Assembly (NCBI RefSeq): GCF_009724245.1
Contig: NZ_WNNK01000028.1
Coordinates: forward strand, 1-64,000
Reading direction: 5' to 3'
Source: Pseudomonas spelaei
Lineage (GTDB): Bacteria; Pseudomonadota; Gammaproteobacteria; Pseudomonadales; Pseudomonadaceae
Length of the DNA: 64,000 nt
This document shows positions 8,589-17,467 of the stretch, in pieces. How positions within the stretch are numbered: position 1 is the stretch's first letter; every line of letters begins with the position of its first letter. Under the pieces are notes generated by a model. The model saw nothing but the letters and a program-made list of their open reading frames with translations. It did not search any database and was not told the origin of the DNA. Position numbers and translations under genes: made by a program.

Positions 8589-10811
8589 TTAGAAATCGAT
8601 GGTCGCCGACAATTTCGCCACTCGCGGTTCACCCTGGCTCAAATACCCACCCAACGCCGATTCCCAATACTTCTTGTTGGCCACGTTCTCCACCGTGGCA
8701 CCCAGCGTCACATCACGCTGAGCCACTTTGAAGTTGTACCGCGCACCCACGTCGAAGCGATTCCAGGTCGGCAGGCTGAGGTTGTTGGCCGCATCGGCAT
8801 ATTGCCCACCGGTACGCAGCATGCGGCCGTTGAGCGTTACGCCTTGCAGGCCGGGTACGTCCCAATCCACGCCAGCATTGAGCTGGAAGGTCGGTACACC
8901 GATGGCACGGTTGCCGTCGTTGGTGCCGTTTTGCGTATCCTTGAGTTCGGTATCCATCACCGTCACACCGCCCAGCAAGCGCAAGCCATCTAACGGTTCG
9001 CCAAAGATGTTGAGTTCCACGCCTTTGTTGATCTGCTTGCCTTCGCGGATATAAGTCGCCGAAGTGCCCGCCGCGTTAATCAACGAATACCCATCGCTAG
9101 GCTGCTCGATGCGGTACACACCCAACGTCGCACCGTAGGTGCCCATATCGACCTTGATACCGGCTTCCAGCTGTTTCGAACGTGCCGGTGCATAGGTCTG
9201 GTTGCCGTTCGTGACTTTGACCCCGCCGGCCGATACAGGCGATGTCGGCCCTTTGGCTAAACCTTCGATGCGGTTGGCGTAGAGGGAGATGTGGTCCCAC
9301 GGTTTGAACACGATGCCGTACACCGGAGTGGTGATCGACGCGTCGTAGTTGGCAGTGCGGGTACCGGTGCCATAAGCGTAGCCCTGGACCACCATTTCCT
9401 GACGTCGTACACCTGCGGTGATCAGCAAGCGGTCATCCATGAATCCAAGGGTGTCGGACACTGCCGCGCTGCGTACGAAAGTCTTGGCGGTGATGCCTGG
9501 ATCACCCAGGTCACCACCCTTGAAGCCACCCGGTTTGGGCTCCGGAATATCCGAGGGGTTGTAGATATTGCTGCGGTGTTTGGTCAGGTCAAAGTCGTAG
9601 GCGTTGCGGGCCTGGGTCCAGATACCGGTCAGCCCGAAGTTCAGCTTGTGGCTCACCGGCCCGGTCTGGAACTTGCCGTTCAGGCCGGCCATGGCGCTGG
9701 TGTTGTCTTCCTGGTGGGCGATGCGCGAGCCGGTGACGTTGGCGTTACCCAGGTTGTCGGTCAGGGTCACTGACGAGTAGCGGCCATTTTCCTTGGTGTG
9801 TTTGGCGCCGGCGGCGAGGTAGGCCGTCCAGTTGTCGTTGAGGTCGTACTCGCCGCGCAGCATGCCGAAGGTGTCTTCGATGTCGGTGGCACCCCATTGT
9901 GGCGCGTAGTTGGTATCCGCCGAGGGTACTTTGGGCACCTCGGTCGCGGTATTGAGGAACACCGAGTTACGCCCGCCATTGACCCGCTGTTTCTGGTAGA
10001 CAAAATCGCCCGACAGGCGCAGTGCATCACCGCGGTAATCCAGGCCTATGGCAAACAGTTTTGAACGCTGGTTCTCATCATCGATACCCGTATCGCCTTC
10101 ACGCTGGGACAGGTTCACCCGCGCCCCAAACCGATTGTCTTCACCAAAGCGCTGGCCGATATCCAGGTGCTCGCCCACGCGGCCATCACTGCTGATATCG
10201 GTACTGAAACGGCGCAACGGCACATCATCGGCGCGCTTGGGTTGCAGGTTCACGCCGCCGCCGATACCGGAACCAGTGGGTGTTACGCCGTTGATAAAGG
10301 CGTTGGGCCCCTTGAACACTTCAACCCGCTCCAGAGCGTCGGTGGACATGATCTGGCGCGGCAGGATGCCGTACAGGCCGTTATAGGAAATGTCATCACC
10401 GTTGAGGGGCAAGCCTCGGATCACAAAGACCTGGGCCTGGTTGGCATAGCCCGAGGCCTGGCGCACGGACGAGTCGTTGAGCAACACGTCGCCGACGGTT
10501 TCGGCTTGCTGGTCGCGTATCAGTTTCTCGGTGTAGGAAGACATGCTGAACGGCACATCCATGATGTCCTGATTACCCAGCACCCCCAACTGCCCACCGC
10601 GAGCCACCTGGCCGCCGGCATACACCGGGGGCAGGGCATTGGCGGTGATGGCTGGCGCACTGATGCTGGTGGCGCCCAACTCCAGTGTATTGCTGTCCTG
10701 GCTGTTGTTCGCATCCTGCACAGTGGCAGCGTGCGCGGCGAAGCTCAGGGAGCAGCAAAGGGCGAGCAGGGTGGGGCGAAACGGCGCAGCGAGTCGGGCG
10801 GGAGTGGGCAT
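8589..10811 (-). CDS. TonB-dependent siderophore receptor (ferrichrome-receptor-like)
   Basis: Outer-membrane ferric-siderophore transporter energised by TonB. From MPTPARLAAPFRP (10811) it has 740 residues: a signal peptide ending AAHA, a TonB-box-like LELGATSIS, a plug domain (VFVIRGLPLNGDDISYNG, VEVFKGPNAFINGV, GSGIGGGVNL) and a 22-strand barrel ending ATIDF. No N-terminal STN signalling domain is present, so it is unlikely to control its own sigma factor. The barrel resembles FcuA/FhuE-type hydroxamate receptors more than FpvA, but ligand choice cannot be settled by eye. The frame is open upstream to 10931, but that extension crosses the candidate Fur box, which favours the start given. 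Confidence 0.9.
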   Translation of the reverse strand: MPTPARLAAPFRPTLLALCCSLSFAAHAATVQDANNSQDSNTLELGATSISAPAITANALPPVYAGGQVARGGQLGVLGNQDIMDVPFSMSSYTEKLIRDQQAETVGDVLLNDSSVRQASGYANQAQVFVIRGLPLNGDDISYNGLYGILPRQIMSTDALERVEVFKGPNAFINGVTPTGSGIGGGVNLQPKRADDVPLRRFSTDISSDGRVGEHLDIGQRFGEDNRFGARVNLSQREGDTGIDDENQRSKLFAIGLDYRGDALRLSGDFVYQKQRVNGGRNSVFLNTATEVPKVPSADTNYAPQWGATDIEDTFGMLRGEYDLNDNWTAYLAAGAKHTKENGRYSSVTLTDNLGNANVTGSRIAHQEDNTSAMAGLNGKFQTGPVSHKLNFGLTGIWTQARNAYDFDLTKHRSNIYNPSDIPEPKPGGFKGGDLGDPGITAKTFVRSAAVSDTLGFMDDRLLITAGVRRQEMVVQGYAYGTGTRTANYDASITTPVYGIVFKPWDHISLYANRIEGLAKGPTSPVSAGGVKVTNGNQTYAPARSKQLEAGIKVDMGTYGATLGVYRIEQPSDGYSLINAAGTSATYIREGKQINKGVELNIFGEPLDGLRLLGGVTVMDTELKDTQNGTNDGNRAIGVPTFQLNAGVDWDVPGLQGVTLNGRMLRTGGQYADAANNLSLPTWNRFDVGARYNFKVAQRDVTLGATVENVANKKYWESALGGYLSQGEPRVAKLSATIDF

Positions 10812-10897
10812 GGTCGATCCTGACGGCGTACCGTCAATGTGAGGAAAAGGGGCAACAACGTTGCGCTTCCCCACTGCGCGAATACGACTCCGATGCG

Positions 10898-10916
10898 GAT
10901 GATAATAATTACTATT
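10898..10916. promoter_or_regulatory. Candidate Fur box upstream of the TonB receptor
   Basis: The AT-rich stretch GATGATAATAATTACTATT matches the 19-bp Fur consensus at about 14 of 19 positions and stands out from the GC-rich surroundings. It lies about 90 bases upstream of the receptor start, between the receptor and the divergent polB, and fits iron repression of the receptor. Binding is inferred. Confidence 0.6.
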
Positions 10917-11042
10917 AATGTCTTGCAACATTTTTGTCGGATTGCTGTCCGCATGCGCGCAGGAAATTTCCGTTAACGTGCCGCGTTTGGTGGGATGCCG
11001 AGTAGAATCACGCCCTGAAAGCGATTCTTGAGGTGCGGTACG

Positions 11043-13400
11043 GTGGATTTACAGCAGGGTTTTGTCCTGACCCGGCATTGGCGCGATACCCCGGCGGGGA
11101 CCGAGGTCAGTTTCTGGCTGGCCACCGATCAGGGCCCACGCTATATCCGCCTACCTGTGCAGCCTTCGGTGATGTTTATCCCGGCTGCCCACCGCAAGCC
11201 CACCGAGCTGCTGCTCAAGGGTGAGCGCGACGTTGAACTGCGCCCCCTTGAACTGTGCGACTTCCATCACCGTCCGGTGTTGGGTCTCTACACTCGTCAG
11301 CATCGACAATTGATGGACCTGGAAAAGCGCCTGCGTAAAGCCGGTGTCGACGTCTACGAAGGCGATGTGCGCCCACCCGAACGCTACATGATGGAACGCT
11401 TTATCACCGCCCCGGTGTGGTTTGGTGGTACGCCAGGCGAAGGTGGAATGCTGCTGGACGCGCAGATGAAACCCGCGCCCGATTATCGGCCACCGCTGAA
11501 ACTGGTGTCCCTGGACATCGAGACCACCGCCCAAGGTGACTTGTATTCCATTGCCCTGGAAGGCTGCGGTGAGCGCCAGGTGTACATGCTCGGCCCGCCC
11601 AACAGAACTGACGCGGTGGACTTCAAACTCGACTACTGCGACACCCGCGCGCAACTGCTCGAATGCCTGAACCAGTGGCTGGCCACCCATGATCCGGATG
11701 CGATCATCGGCTGGAACCTGGTGCAGTTCGACCTGCGCGTCCTCCACGAACATGCGCAGCGCTTGAAGGTGCCGCTACTGCTCGGGCGTGGTGGCGACGT
11801 CATGGGTTGGCGCGAACACGGCAGTCGCAACCACTATTTCGCTGCCGCAGCAGGGCGGCTGATCATAGACGGCATCGAGGCCCTGCGTTCGGCCACCTGG
11901 ACCTTTGAATCCTTCAGCCTGGAAAACGTCGCCCAGACCTTGCTCGGCGAAGGCAAGTCCATCTCCACCCCATACCAGCGCATGGACGAAATCAACCGCA
12001 TGTTCGCCGAGGACAAGCCTGCACTGGCGCGCTACAACCTCAAGGACTGCGAGCTGGTGACGCGGATTTTTGCCAAGACCGACCTGCTCAAGTTCCTCCT
12101 GGAGCGAGCCAGCGTCACCGGGTTGCCGGCGGACCGCAACGGCGGCTCGGTGGCGGCCTTCACGCACCTGTACATGCCGCTGATGCATCGCCAGGGCTTT
12201 GTTGCACCGAACCTCGGCGACAAGCCACCCCAGGCCAGCCCCGGCGGATTTGTGATGGATTCGCGGCCCGGCCTCTATGAGTCGGTGCTGGTGCTGGACT
12301 ATAAAAGCCTCTACCCGTCGATCATCCGCAGCTTCCTGATCGACCCGGTGGGCCTGATCGAAGGCTTGCGCCACCCTGACGACAGCGAGTCGGTGGAAGG
12401 CTTTCGTGGTGCGCGGTTTTCTCGCACCCGGCATTGCCTGCCGTCGATTGTGGCGCGGGTGTCAGAAGGGCGTGAAGTGGCCAAGCGCGAACACAACGCG
12501 CCGCTGTCCCAGGCCCTGAAGATCATCATGAACGCCTTCTACGGCGTGCTCGGCTCCAGCGGTTGTCGATTTTTCGACACGCGCCTGGCGTCGTCCATCA
12601 CCTTGCGCGGCCATCAGATCATGCGTCAGACCCGCGAACTGGTTGAAGCCAAGGGTTATGAAGTGATCTACGGTGACACCGACTCCACCTTCGTCTGGCT
12701 TGGCAGCGCCCATTCCCAGGAGGACGCCACGCGCATCGGCCTGGACCTGGTGCAGCACGTCAACCAGTGGTGGCGCGAGCGCCTGCTTAATGAGTTCGGT
12801 TTGCACAGCGCCCTGGAACTGCAATACGAAACCCACTTCAGCCGCTTCCTGATGCCCACCATTCGTGGCGCGGAGGAGGGCAGCAAGAAGCGCTATGCCG
12901 GTCTGGTCACTCGTGCCGACGGCAGCGAGGAAATGATCTACAAGGGCCTGGAAACCGTGCGCAGCGACTGGTCGCCCCTGGCACGGCAATTTCAGCAGGA
13001 GCTCTACCAGCGAATCTTTCACCGCCAGCCCCACCAGGATTATGTGCGCGACTATGTGCGCCGCACCCTGAGCGGTGAGTTCGATGAGTTGCTGATCTAC
13101 CGCAAGCGCCTGCGCCGGCAGTTGGGCGACTACGAGCGCAACGTCCCGCCTCACGTGCGCGCCGCGCGGCTGGCGGATGAATACAATGACCGCCAGGGAC
13201 GCCCGCGCCAGTACCAGAATGGTGGCTGGATCCGCTACGTGATCACCGTCAACGGTCCCGAACCTTTGGAAGTGCGCCAGGCGCCGATTGATTATGATCA
13301 CTACGTCACCCGGCAATTGCAGCCTGTGGCTGATGCTATTTTGCCGTTTGTGAATGATGACTTCACCACCTTGGTCGGTGGCCAGATGGGGCTGTTCTGA
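11043..13400 (+). CDS. polB: DNA polymerase II (family B)
   Basis: SOS-associated family B DNA polymerase with 3'-5' proofreading, used in replication restart and translesion synthesis. About 785 residues, the normal length. It aligns end to end with the well-known enterobacterial enzyme: the N-terminus GFVLTRHWRDTPAGTEVSFW, exonuclease motif DIETT (residue 158 on), polymerase motif A DYKSLYPSII, motif B region QALKIIMNAFYG, motif C YGDTDS (residue 543 on), and the C-terminus ending QMGLF. I prefer GTG at 11043 because TTGAGGTG sits just ahead and the protein then opens with DLQQGF; a TTG five codons upstream is a poorer start. It is divergent from the TonB receptor. No LexA box was recognised. 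Confidence 0.96.
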   Translation: MDLQQGFVLTRHWRDTPAGTEVSFWLATDQGPRYIRLPVQPSVMFIPAAHRKPTELLLKGERDVELRPLELCDFHHRPVLGLYTRQHRQLMDLEKRLRKAGVDVYEGDVRPPERYMMERFITAPVWFGGTPGEGGMLLDAQMKPAPDYRPPLKLVSLDIETTAQGDLYSIALEGCGERQVYMLGPPNRTDAVDFKLDYCDTRAQLLECLNQWLATHDPDAIIGWNLVQFDLRVLHEHAQRLKVPLLLGRGGDVMGWREHGSRNHYFAAAAGRLIIDGIEALRSATWTFESFSLENVAQTLLGEGKSISTPYQRMDEINRMFAEDKPALARYNLKDCELVTRIFAKTDLLKFLLERASVTGLPADRNGGSVAAFTHLYMPLMHRQGFVAPNLGDKPPQASPGGFVMDSRPGLYESVLVLDYKSLYPSIIRSFLIDPVGLIEGLRHPDDSESVEGFRGARFSRTRHCLPSIVARVSEGREVAKREHNAPLSQALKIIMNAFYGVLGSSGCRFFDTRLASSITLRGHQIMRQTRELVEAKGYEVIYGDTDSTFVWLGSAHSQEDATRIGLDLVQHVNQWWRERLLNEFGLHSALELQYETHFSRFLMPTIRGAEEGSKKRYAGLVTRADGSEEMIYKGLETVRSDWSPLARQFQQELYQRIFHRQPHQDYVRDYVRRTLSGEFDELLIYRKRLRRQLGDYERNVPPHVRAARLADEYNDRQGRPRQYQNGGWIRYVITVNGPEPLEVRQAPIDYDHYVTRQLQPVADAILPFVNDDFTTLVGGQMGLF

Positions 13401-13471
13401 AAGACTTGCATTGAGGTTCAGAGAGTCTGCAATCTTCGTCTCTGACCACCACCACACGGCGCCACCACCCC

Positions 13472-14050
13472 ATGACCGACATCACGCTGACCGGTACCAC
13501 GGTCGAACTCCAGCCCCTGCAACGAGAACACTCGGCGGCCTTGCTGCACGCCGCTGCCGATGGGCAACTGTGGAACCTCAAGGTGACCAACGTCCCCGGC
13601 CCCGATACCGTTGAACAGTACATTGATGTTGCCTTGGCCGGGCGAGATGCGGGCACGGTGATACCGTTCACTATCGTACGTCGCGACACGGGCCAAGTGG
13701 TGGGCAGTACACGGTTCTGGAAGGTCGACCGGGTCAACCGAAAGCTGGAGATTGGTCACACCTGGCTCAGCGAGTCGATGCAGAAGACCGGGATCAACAC
13801 GCAAGCCAAGCTCCTGCTGCTGACCTACGCTTTCGAGGTGATGAATTGCGTTCGGGTGCAGTTCACCACTGACGAACTGAACGAGAAATCCCGGGCGGCG
13901 ATTCTACGGATTGGCGCTACCCAGGAAGGTATCGTCCGCCATGAGCGGATCATGCCCGACGGCCGCAAGCGCAATTCGGTGCGCTTCAGCATCATCGATT
14001 CGGAATGGCCGCAGGTGAAGGCCATGTTGCAGAAAAAGCTATCTTGCTGA
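13472..14050 (+). CDS. GNAT family N-acetyltransferase (RimJ/RimL type)
   Basis: A 192-residue GCN5-related acetyltransferase that moves acetyl from acetyl-CoA to an amine. The pattern LQPLQREHSAALLHAAADG, the central VVGSTRFWKVDRVNRKLEIGHTWL and the C-terminal NEKSRAAILRIGATQEGIVRHER are typical of the RimJ/RimL-like group (acetyltransf_3). The substrate cannot be told. ATG at 13472 has no good Shine-Dalgarno, but it begins the conserved sequence directly. It is 71 bases downstream of polB with no clear terminator, so read-through from polB is possible. Confidence 0.85.
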   Translation: MTDITLTGTTVELQPLQREHSAALLHAAADGQLWNLKVTNVPGPDTVEQYIDVALAGRDAGTVIPFTIVRRDTGQVVGSTRFWKVDRVNRKLEIGHTWLSESMQKTGINTQAKLLLLTYAFEVMNCVRVQFTTDELNEKSRAAILRIGATQEGIVRHERIMPDGRKRNSVRFSIIDSEWPQVKAMLQKKLSC

Positions 14051-14087
14051 TCCCCGTAGCAGCTGTCGAGGCTGCGTTAAGCCAGGT

Positions 14088-14318
14088 TCAGCGCAAGGCT
14101 GTCCCAGCTTCATGGCTCAGCTCCTCCACCAACTCATCCATCCGGTCCGCAATCTTCGGCGTAGTCGACAGCACAAAGCTCTTCTGCGTGCCGACGTAGG
14201 TCTCGACGAGATACAGCGTATCGCCCACATCCAGCCCCAGTTCCTGCAAGGTTTCATCCGGCAGGCGAATGGCGCCGTCGCCGTCCCAGTCTTCGATGGT
14301 GACTTGTTTGCTGTGCAT
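14088..14318 (-). CDS. AbrB/MazE-like (SpoVT-AbrB) DNA-binding protein
   Basis: A 76-residue protein with a swapped-hairpin AbrB/MazE domain at the N-terminus: KQVTIEDWDGDGAIRLPDETLQELGLDVGD. The C-terminal part (IADRMDELVEELSHE) is helical and could be a toxin-binding tail. No MazF/PemK-like toxin gene lies next to it, so it is either an orphan antitoxin-like regulator or a partner of a distant toxin. ATG at 14318. It is convergent with the GNAT gene. Confidence 0.72.
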   Translation of the reverse strand: MHSKQVTIEDWDGDGAIRLPDETLQELGLDVGDTLYLVETYVGTQKSFVLSTTPKIADRMDELVEELSHEAGTALR

Positions 14319-14579
14319 GTTGGGCTCCCGCTAAGCGATTGAACGTCCTAGCCTAACACCTCGACTCCCTGCCAGGAGGCTCAATGGCCTGTACAGCGCA
14401 TCGGGTGACCCGAACGCCTTGGCAATCAAAAGAAACAATGAGCCCTGACGTGCCCCAACCCCTTGCGTCACGGGCATCCTGACCTACGCTTTCTGAAAGT
14501 TTCGTAGGAATCATCCTTGAATTTGACTGTCGCAGACATGAAACTCAAGAACCCTGCATGGAATTCAAAGGAGGTGCGC

Positions 14580-15158
14580 ATGCTCATCCGGTCGCTGACC
14601 CTGGCTACCTTGGTGGCTTTTACGGGGCCGCTGTTGGCTGCCGATGATATCAACCCGCTCAAGCAGGATGTGGGTAAAGCCCGTCCGCTGGTGGTCGTCG
14701 AGCTTGATTCCGGTAACCCTGCATTGGCCACGCTCAGGAAAGCCCTGGACGAGCCTGCCAACAAGCAGTCCTTCGAGGACCGCAATATGGTGCTCTACAC
14801 CGTGTCCTTCACGAGCATCGGTGCCGAAGGTGAGAAAATCGCCAAGGACCCGAAGGACAACAAGAAACTCGCCCCCCCTGAAACCAACGCACTGATCCGC
14901 GCACTCAAGTTGGGAGCCGGCAGCGGTACCAAAGTGATCTTGATGGGCAAGGACGGCGAGAAAAAGCTCGAAAAGACTACGCCTCCGGACACCATCAACC
15001 TGGCAGATTTCTTCAGTGCCGTCGACCAGATGCCCCAGGCTGAGAAAGACTTGGCTCCACCGGCTGTAGCAGAGCCCGCTGCGCCCCCAGCCGGCAAGGC
15101 GGGTGCCAAGGCAGGCAAGGCAAGCAAATCGGCAGCGCCTCAACAGCTGGATGATTGA
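14580..15158 (+). CDS. Secreted thioredoxin-fold-like protein (possible DUF4174), function unknown
   Basis: A 192-residue exported protein. ATG at 14580 follows an excellent AAAGGAGGTGCGC and gives a signal peptide MLIRSLTLATLVAFTGPLLA. The mature part (NPLKQDVGKARPLVVVELDSG, then VLYTVSF and TKVILMGKDGEKKLE) resembles the DUF4174 group; I am only moderately sure of that name. No CxxC pair is present. The C-terminal 50 residues are Ala/Pro/Lys-rich and probably disordered. The gene is monocistronic and convergent with pslK. Confidence 0.65.
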   Translation: MLIRSLTLATLVAFTGPLLAADDINPLKQDVGKARPLVVVELDSGNPALATLRKALDEPANKQSFEDRNMVLYTVSFTSIGAEGEKIAKDPKDNKKLAPPETNALIRALKLGAGSGTKVILMGKDGEKKLEKTTPPDTINLADFFSAVDQMPQAEKDLAPPAVAEPAAPPAGKAGAKAGKASKSAAPQQLDD

Positions 15159-15203
15159 GCACTGATGACACGCGTCAAGGCCTCCTTCTAAAGCGCTATC
15201 TGT

Positions 15204-15232
15204 CACCACTGCCGAGGTGTTCGGCGGTGGTG
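15204..15232. terminator. Hairpin between the convergent secreted-protein gene and pslK
   Basis: The arms CACCACTGCCGA (15204-15215) and TCGGCGGTGGTG (15221-15232) pair over 12 bp with one G-U, around a 5-base loop. It sits in the 81-base gap between two convergent 3' ends. There is no clear T-run, so terminator function (possibly bidirectional, closing the long psl transcript) is inferred. Confidence 0.5.
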
Positions 15233-15239
15233 GCAAGCC

Positions 15240-16646
15240 TCACTGTTTCCACGGTTTCAACCACCACCCCAAGCCTCCCAGCACCAGCGCCCCGGCCAAG
15301 GTACTCAACCCCAACTGCCAGCCATCGTTGTGCAGCGGGTGCAGCACCAGCGCCGCGAAGCCCAGCAATACCACGCTCAGCAACCATTGCAACGGCCAGC
15401 CCAGTTGTCCAAGCAACTGTTGGCGCTGCATCAGCAGCAGGTTGGTGACGATAACCCCGCCCAACGCTGCCAAGGCGATACCCGGCAGGCCGAGGAAGAA
15501 TGGCAATAGCACCAACAGCGCGGCGTTGATCACGCTGCCCAGCAGTTCGCAGCGCAAGGGCAGGCGTGTGTCGCCGCTGGCGTAGGCGTAACGCGCGAGC
15601 ATGGCGTTCCAGGCACCGAACACTAACGGTGTGGCGAACCAGCCGAGCAGGGCGGGCAGGGGGCCGTCGGCACTTTGCGCCGGCATCAGCAGATGAATCA
15701 ATACCGGGCTGGCGCCGATCAGGCCGAGGGCCGCAGGCAGGCTCAGCAGGGTGGCGGCGTCCAGGCCTCGGCGCAGCAGGGCCAGGCGTTGTTGACCTTG
15801 CTCGCCGCTCATCAAGCCCAGCAAAACCTGGTTGAGGCTCATCAGCGCAATCAACGGCAAGTTGATCAGCTTGCGTGCCAGGTTGACCCAGGTGACCGCA
15901 CCTTCTCCCAGGTAACTGGCGATCAGCCGCTCGAGCAACGCCAGGCCCTGACTGGCGACGTTACTGGCCAATAACGGACCGATGCGTGCGAGCAATTCGC
16001 GCCCGGCCAGTGTGTCGCCCTTGACCTGCCAGGGGCGCCAGCCGAAGGACCAGACCGGCACCAGCAGCGGTAAGCACATCAGCACGCTACCGGCAAAGAA
16101 GCTCATCGCCAGTTCGGCGCTGTCGCTGGAGGCGCCACGAATAAACAGGTACAGCACTGGCGGCAGGTTGAACAACAGCGAACCTAATCCCGGCAGCACA
16201 AAGCGCTGGCGAGCCTGCAACGGAATACTGAACAAGCCGTGCATCACCAACCCTGGCGCGCACGCGGCGAGCCAGCGCAGGTTTTCAGTGGCCTGGGCCT
16301 GGGCGGCGGCATCCAGGCCGGGACCGATCAGCCGTACCCACAGCGGTGCACCTAGCGCCAGCAGCCCATAGAGCGCCAGCCCCACGCCAAGCAGGCGTGG
16401 CGACAGGCTGGCCAACCACGCCTGTTGGCGTTGTGGGTCGCGTTGTTGATAAAGGGGCAGGGCAGCGGCCGCGAGCAGGCCCGCGGCCAGGGTCATGCGC
16501 AGGGCTTCGGGCAGAAACACGGCGACCAGAAACCCGTCGCTGCGGCTGCCCGCGCCCCACGCCGCCACCAGCAGCCATTCGCGGGCAAAGCCGGCCACCA
16601 GCCCGGCGAGCGTCGCCACGGTCAGCCACAGCGTGCTGCCAAACAT
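15240..16646 (-). CDS. pslK: PslK, MurJ/MviN-type lipid-linked saccharide flippase
   Basis: A polytopic inner-membrane protein of 468 residues from the MOP/MVF flippase superfamily, with about 12-14 hydrophobic segments. The N-terminal stretch FAREWLLVAAWGAGSRSDGF and PEALRMTLAAGLL match the MurJ-like group. In the psl operon it is expected to move the lipid-linked Psl repeat unit across the inner membrane. It is the last gene of the minus-strand operon; its ATG overlaps the stop of the upstream acetyltransferase by one base (TAATG), which points to translational coupling. Confidence 0.88.
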   Translation of the reverse strand: MFGSTLWLTVATLAGLVAGFAREWLLVAAWGAGSRSDGFLVAVFLPEALRMTLAAGLLAAAALPLYQQRDPQRQQAWLASLSPRLLGVGLALYGLLALGAPLWVRLIGPGLDAAAQAQATENLRWLAACAPGLVMHGLFSIPLQARQRFVLPGLGSLLFNLPPVLYLFIRGASSDSAELAMSFFAGSVLMCLPLLVPVWSFGWRPWQVKGDTLAGRELLARIGPLLASNVASQGLALLERLIASYLGEGAVTWVNLARKLINLPLIALMSLNQVLLGLMSGEQGQQRLALLRRGLDAATLLSLPAALGLIGASPVLIHLLMPAQSADGPLPALLGWFATPLVFGAWNAMLARYAYASGDTRLPLRCELLGSVINAALLVLLPFFLGLPGIALAALGGVIVTNLLLMQRQQLLGQLGWPLQWLLSVVLLGFAALVLHPLHNDGWQLGLSTLAGALVLGGLGWWLKPWKQ

Positions 16647-17467
16647 TAATGAAACAGGGTGAACAGGCCTTTGCCACCCACCTTGTAAGTCAGGTCGTGA
16701 GTACGCTCGCCCATGATCTTGGCGCCACTGCCGCCAACAATTTTGTAAGGGGCGACGTTTTTACCGATCACCGTATTGGCCGTGACCACCGAACCGCGCC
16801 CTAGCCGTGTGCCGAAGCCAATCAGCGCACGGGTGCCGATCCACACATAATCCTCAATGTAAATCGGCCCGGAAATCGACCAGAACTCCGGCGCCTGCAA
16901 GTCATGGCTGCCGGCGATGATCAGCACATGGGAGGCAATCGCCACATGGTCGCCGATCACCAGGCCGGCGCGGGCATCCACCACGCAGTGCCAGCCGACC
17001 ACTGTATCTTCACCGATGATCAGGTTATGCATGCCCAGTACTTCGGTATTGCGCCAGAGGCTCGAGCCTTTGCCGATTTTTGCACCACCAAGACGCAACC
17101 AGGCCAGGCGCACATGATGACTGGGAATCTTGTTGATCACGATGTTGTAGGCCATATCCCAGGCATTGCGCCAACGGTCCTTGAGGGTGATCCAGTTTTT
17201 GCCATACATCGGAACCAGGTCCGACGGAATGTCCTGCTTCAAACGATGGTACAGCCGGCGTGCCACGGGCTGTTCGATACGCTTTTCGATGTCGATGGAG
17301 CTTATCCAGAAGCGTTTTCCCTCGCCTGCGCCATCTTCGAAAATCACCTCGTTGGCCAGGCTCCAGGCCAGGGCCTGTTGCAAGTCTTCCAGGCTTACAC
17401 CCATTTCGTTGGCCAAGCCGGGCAGTCTGTCAGGCAGATCGCTAGAGTGCAGAATCCGGTGTTTCAT
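16646..17467 (-). CDS. Hexapeptide-repeat (LbH) acyl/acetyltransferase inside the psl operon
   Basis: A 273-residue protein. The C-terminal half is a left-handed beta-helix of the WcaF/colanic-acid acetyltransferase group (IGEDTVVGWHCVVDA, IGDHVAIASHVLI, YIEDYVWIGTRALIGFG, GRGSVVTANTVIGKNVAPYKIVGG). The catalytic-type His is in IIAGSHDLQ. The first ~100 residues are an extra helical region. It probably O-acetylates the Psl sugar or lipid-linked intermediate. Start MKHRILHSS at 17467 overlaps the pslJ stop as ATGA. The P. aeruginosa operon has the unrelated membrane acyltransferase PslL after pslK, so this may be a functional replacement (inference). Confidence 0.82.
   Translation of the reverse strand: MKHRILHSSDLPDRLPGLANEMGVSLEDLQQALAWSLANEVIFEDGAGEGKRFWISSIDIEKRIEQPVARRLYHRLKQDIPSDLVPMYGKNWITLKDRWRNAWDMAYNIVINKIPSHHVRLAWLRLGGAKIGKGSSLWRNTEVLGMHNLIIGEDTVVGWHCVVDARAGLVIGDHVAIASHVLIIAGSHDLQAPEFWSISGPIYIEDYVWIGTRALIGFGTRLGRGSVVTANTVIGKNVAPYKIVGGSGAKIMGERTHDLTYKVGGKGLFTLFH

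Noticed and set aside
10811..10931. Upstream extension of the TonB receptor by 40 residues
   Set aside because: The extension has no signal-peptide character and would cross the Fur box; the start at 10811 gives a normal signal peptide.
13415..13449. Imperfect hairpin after polB as a terminator
   Set aside because: One arm has a bulge, the loop is long and no T-run follows.
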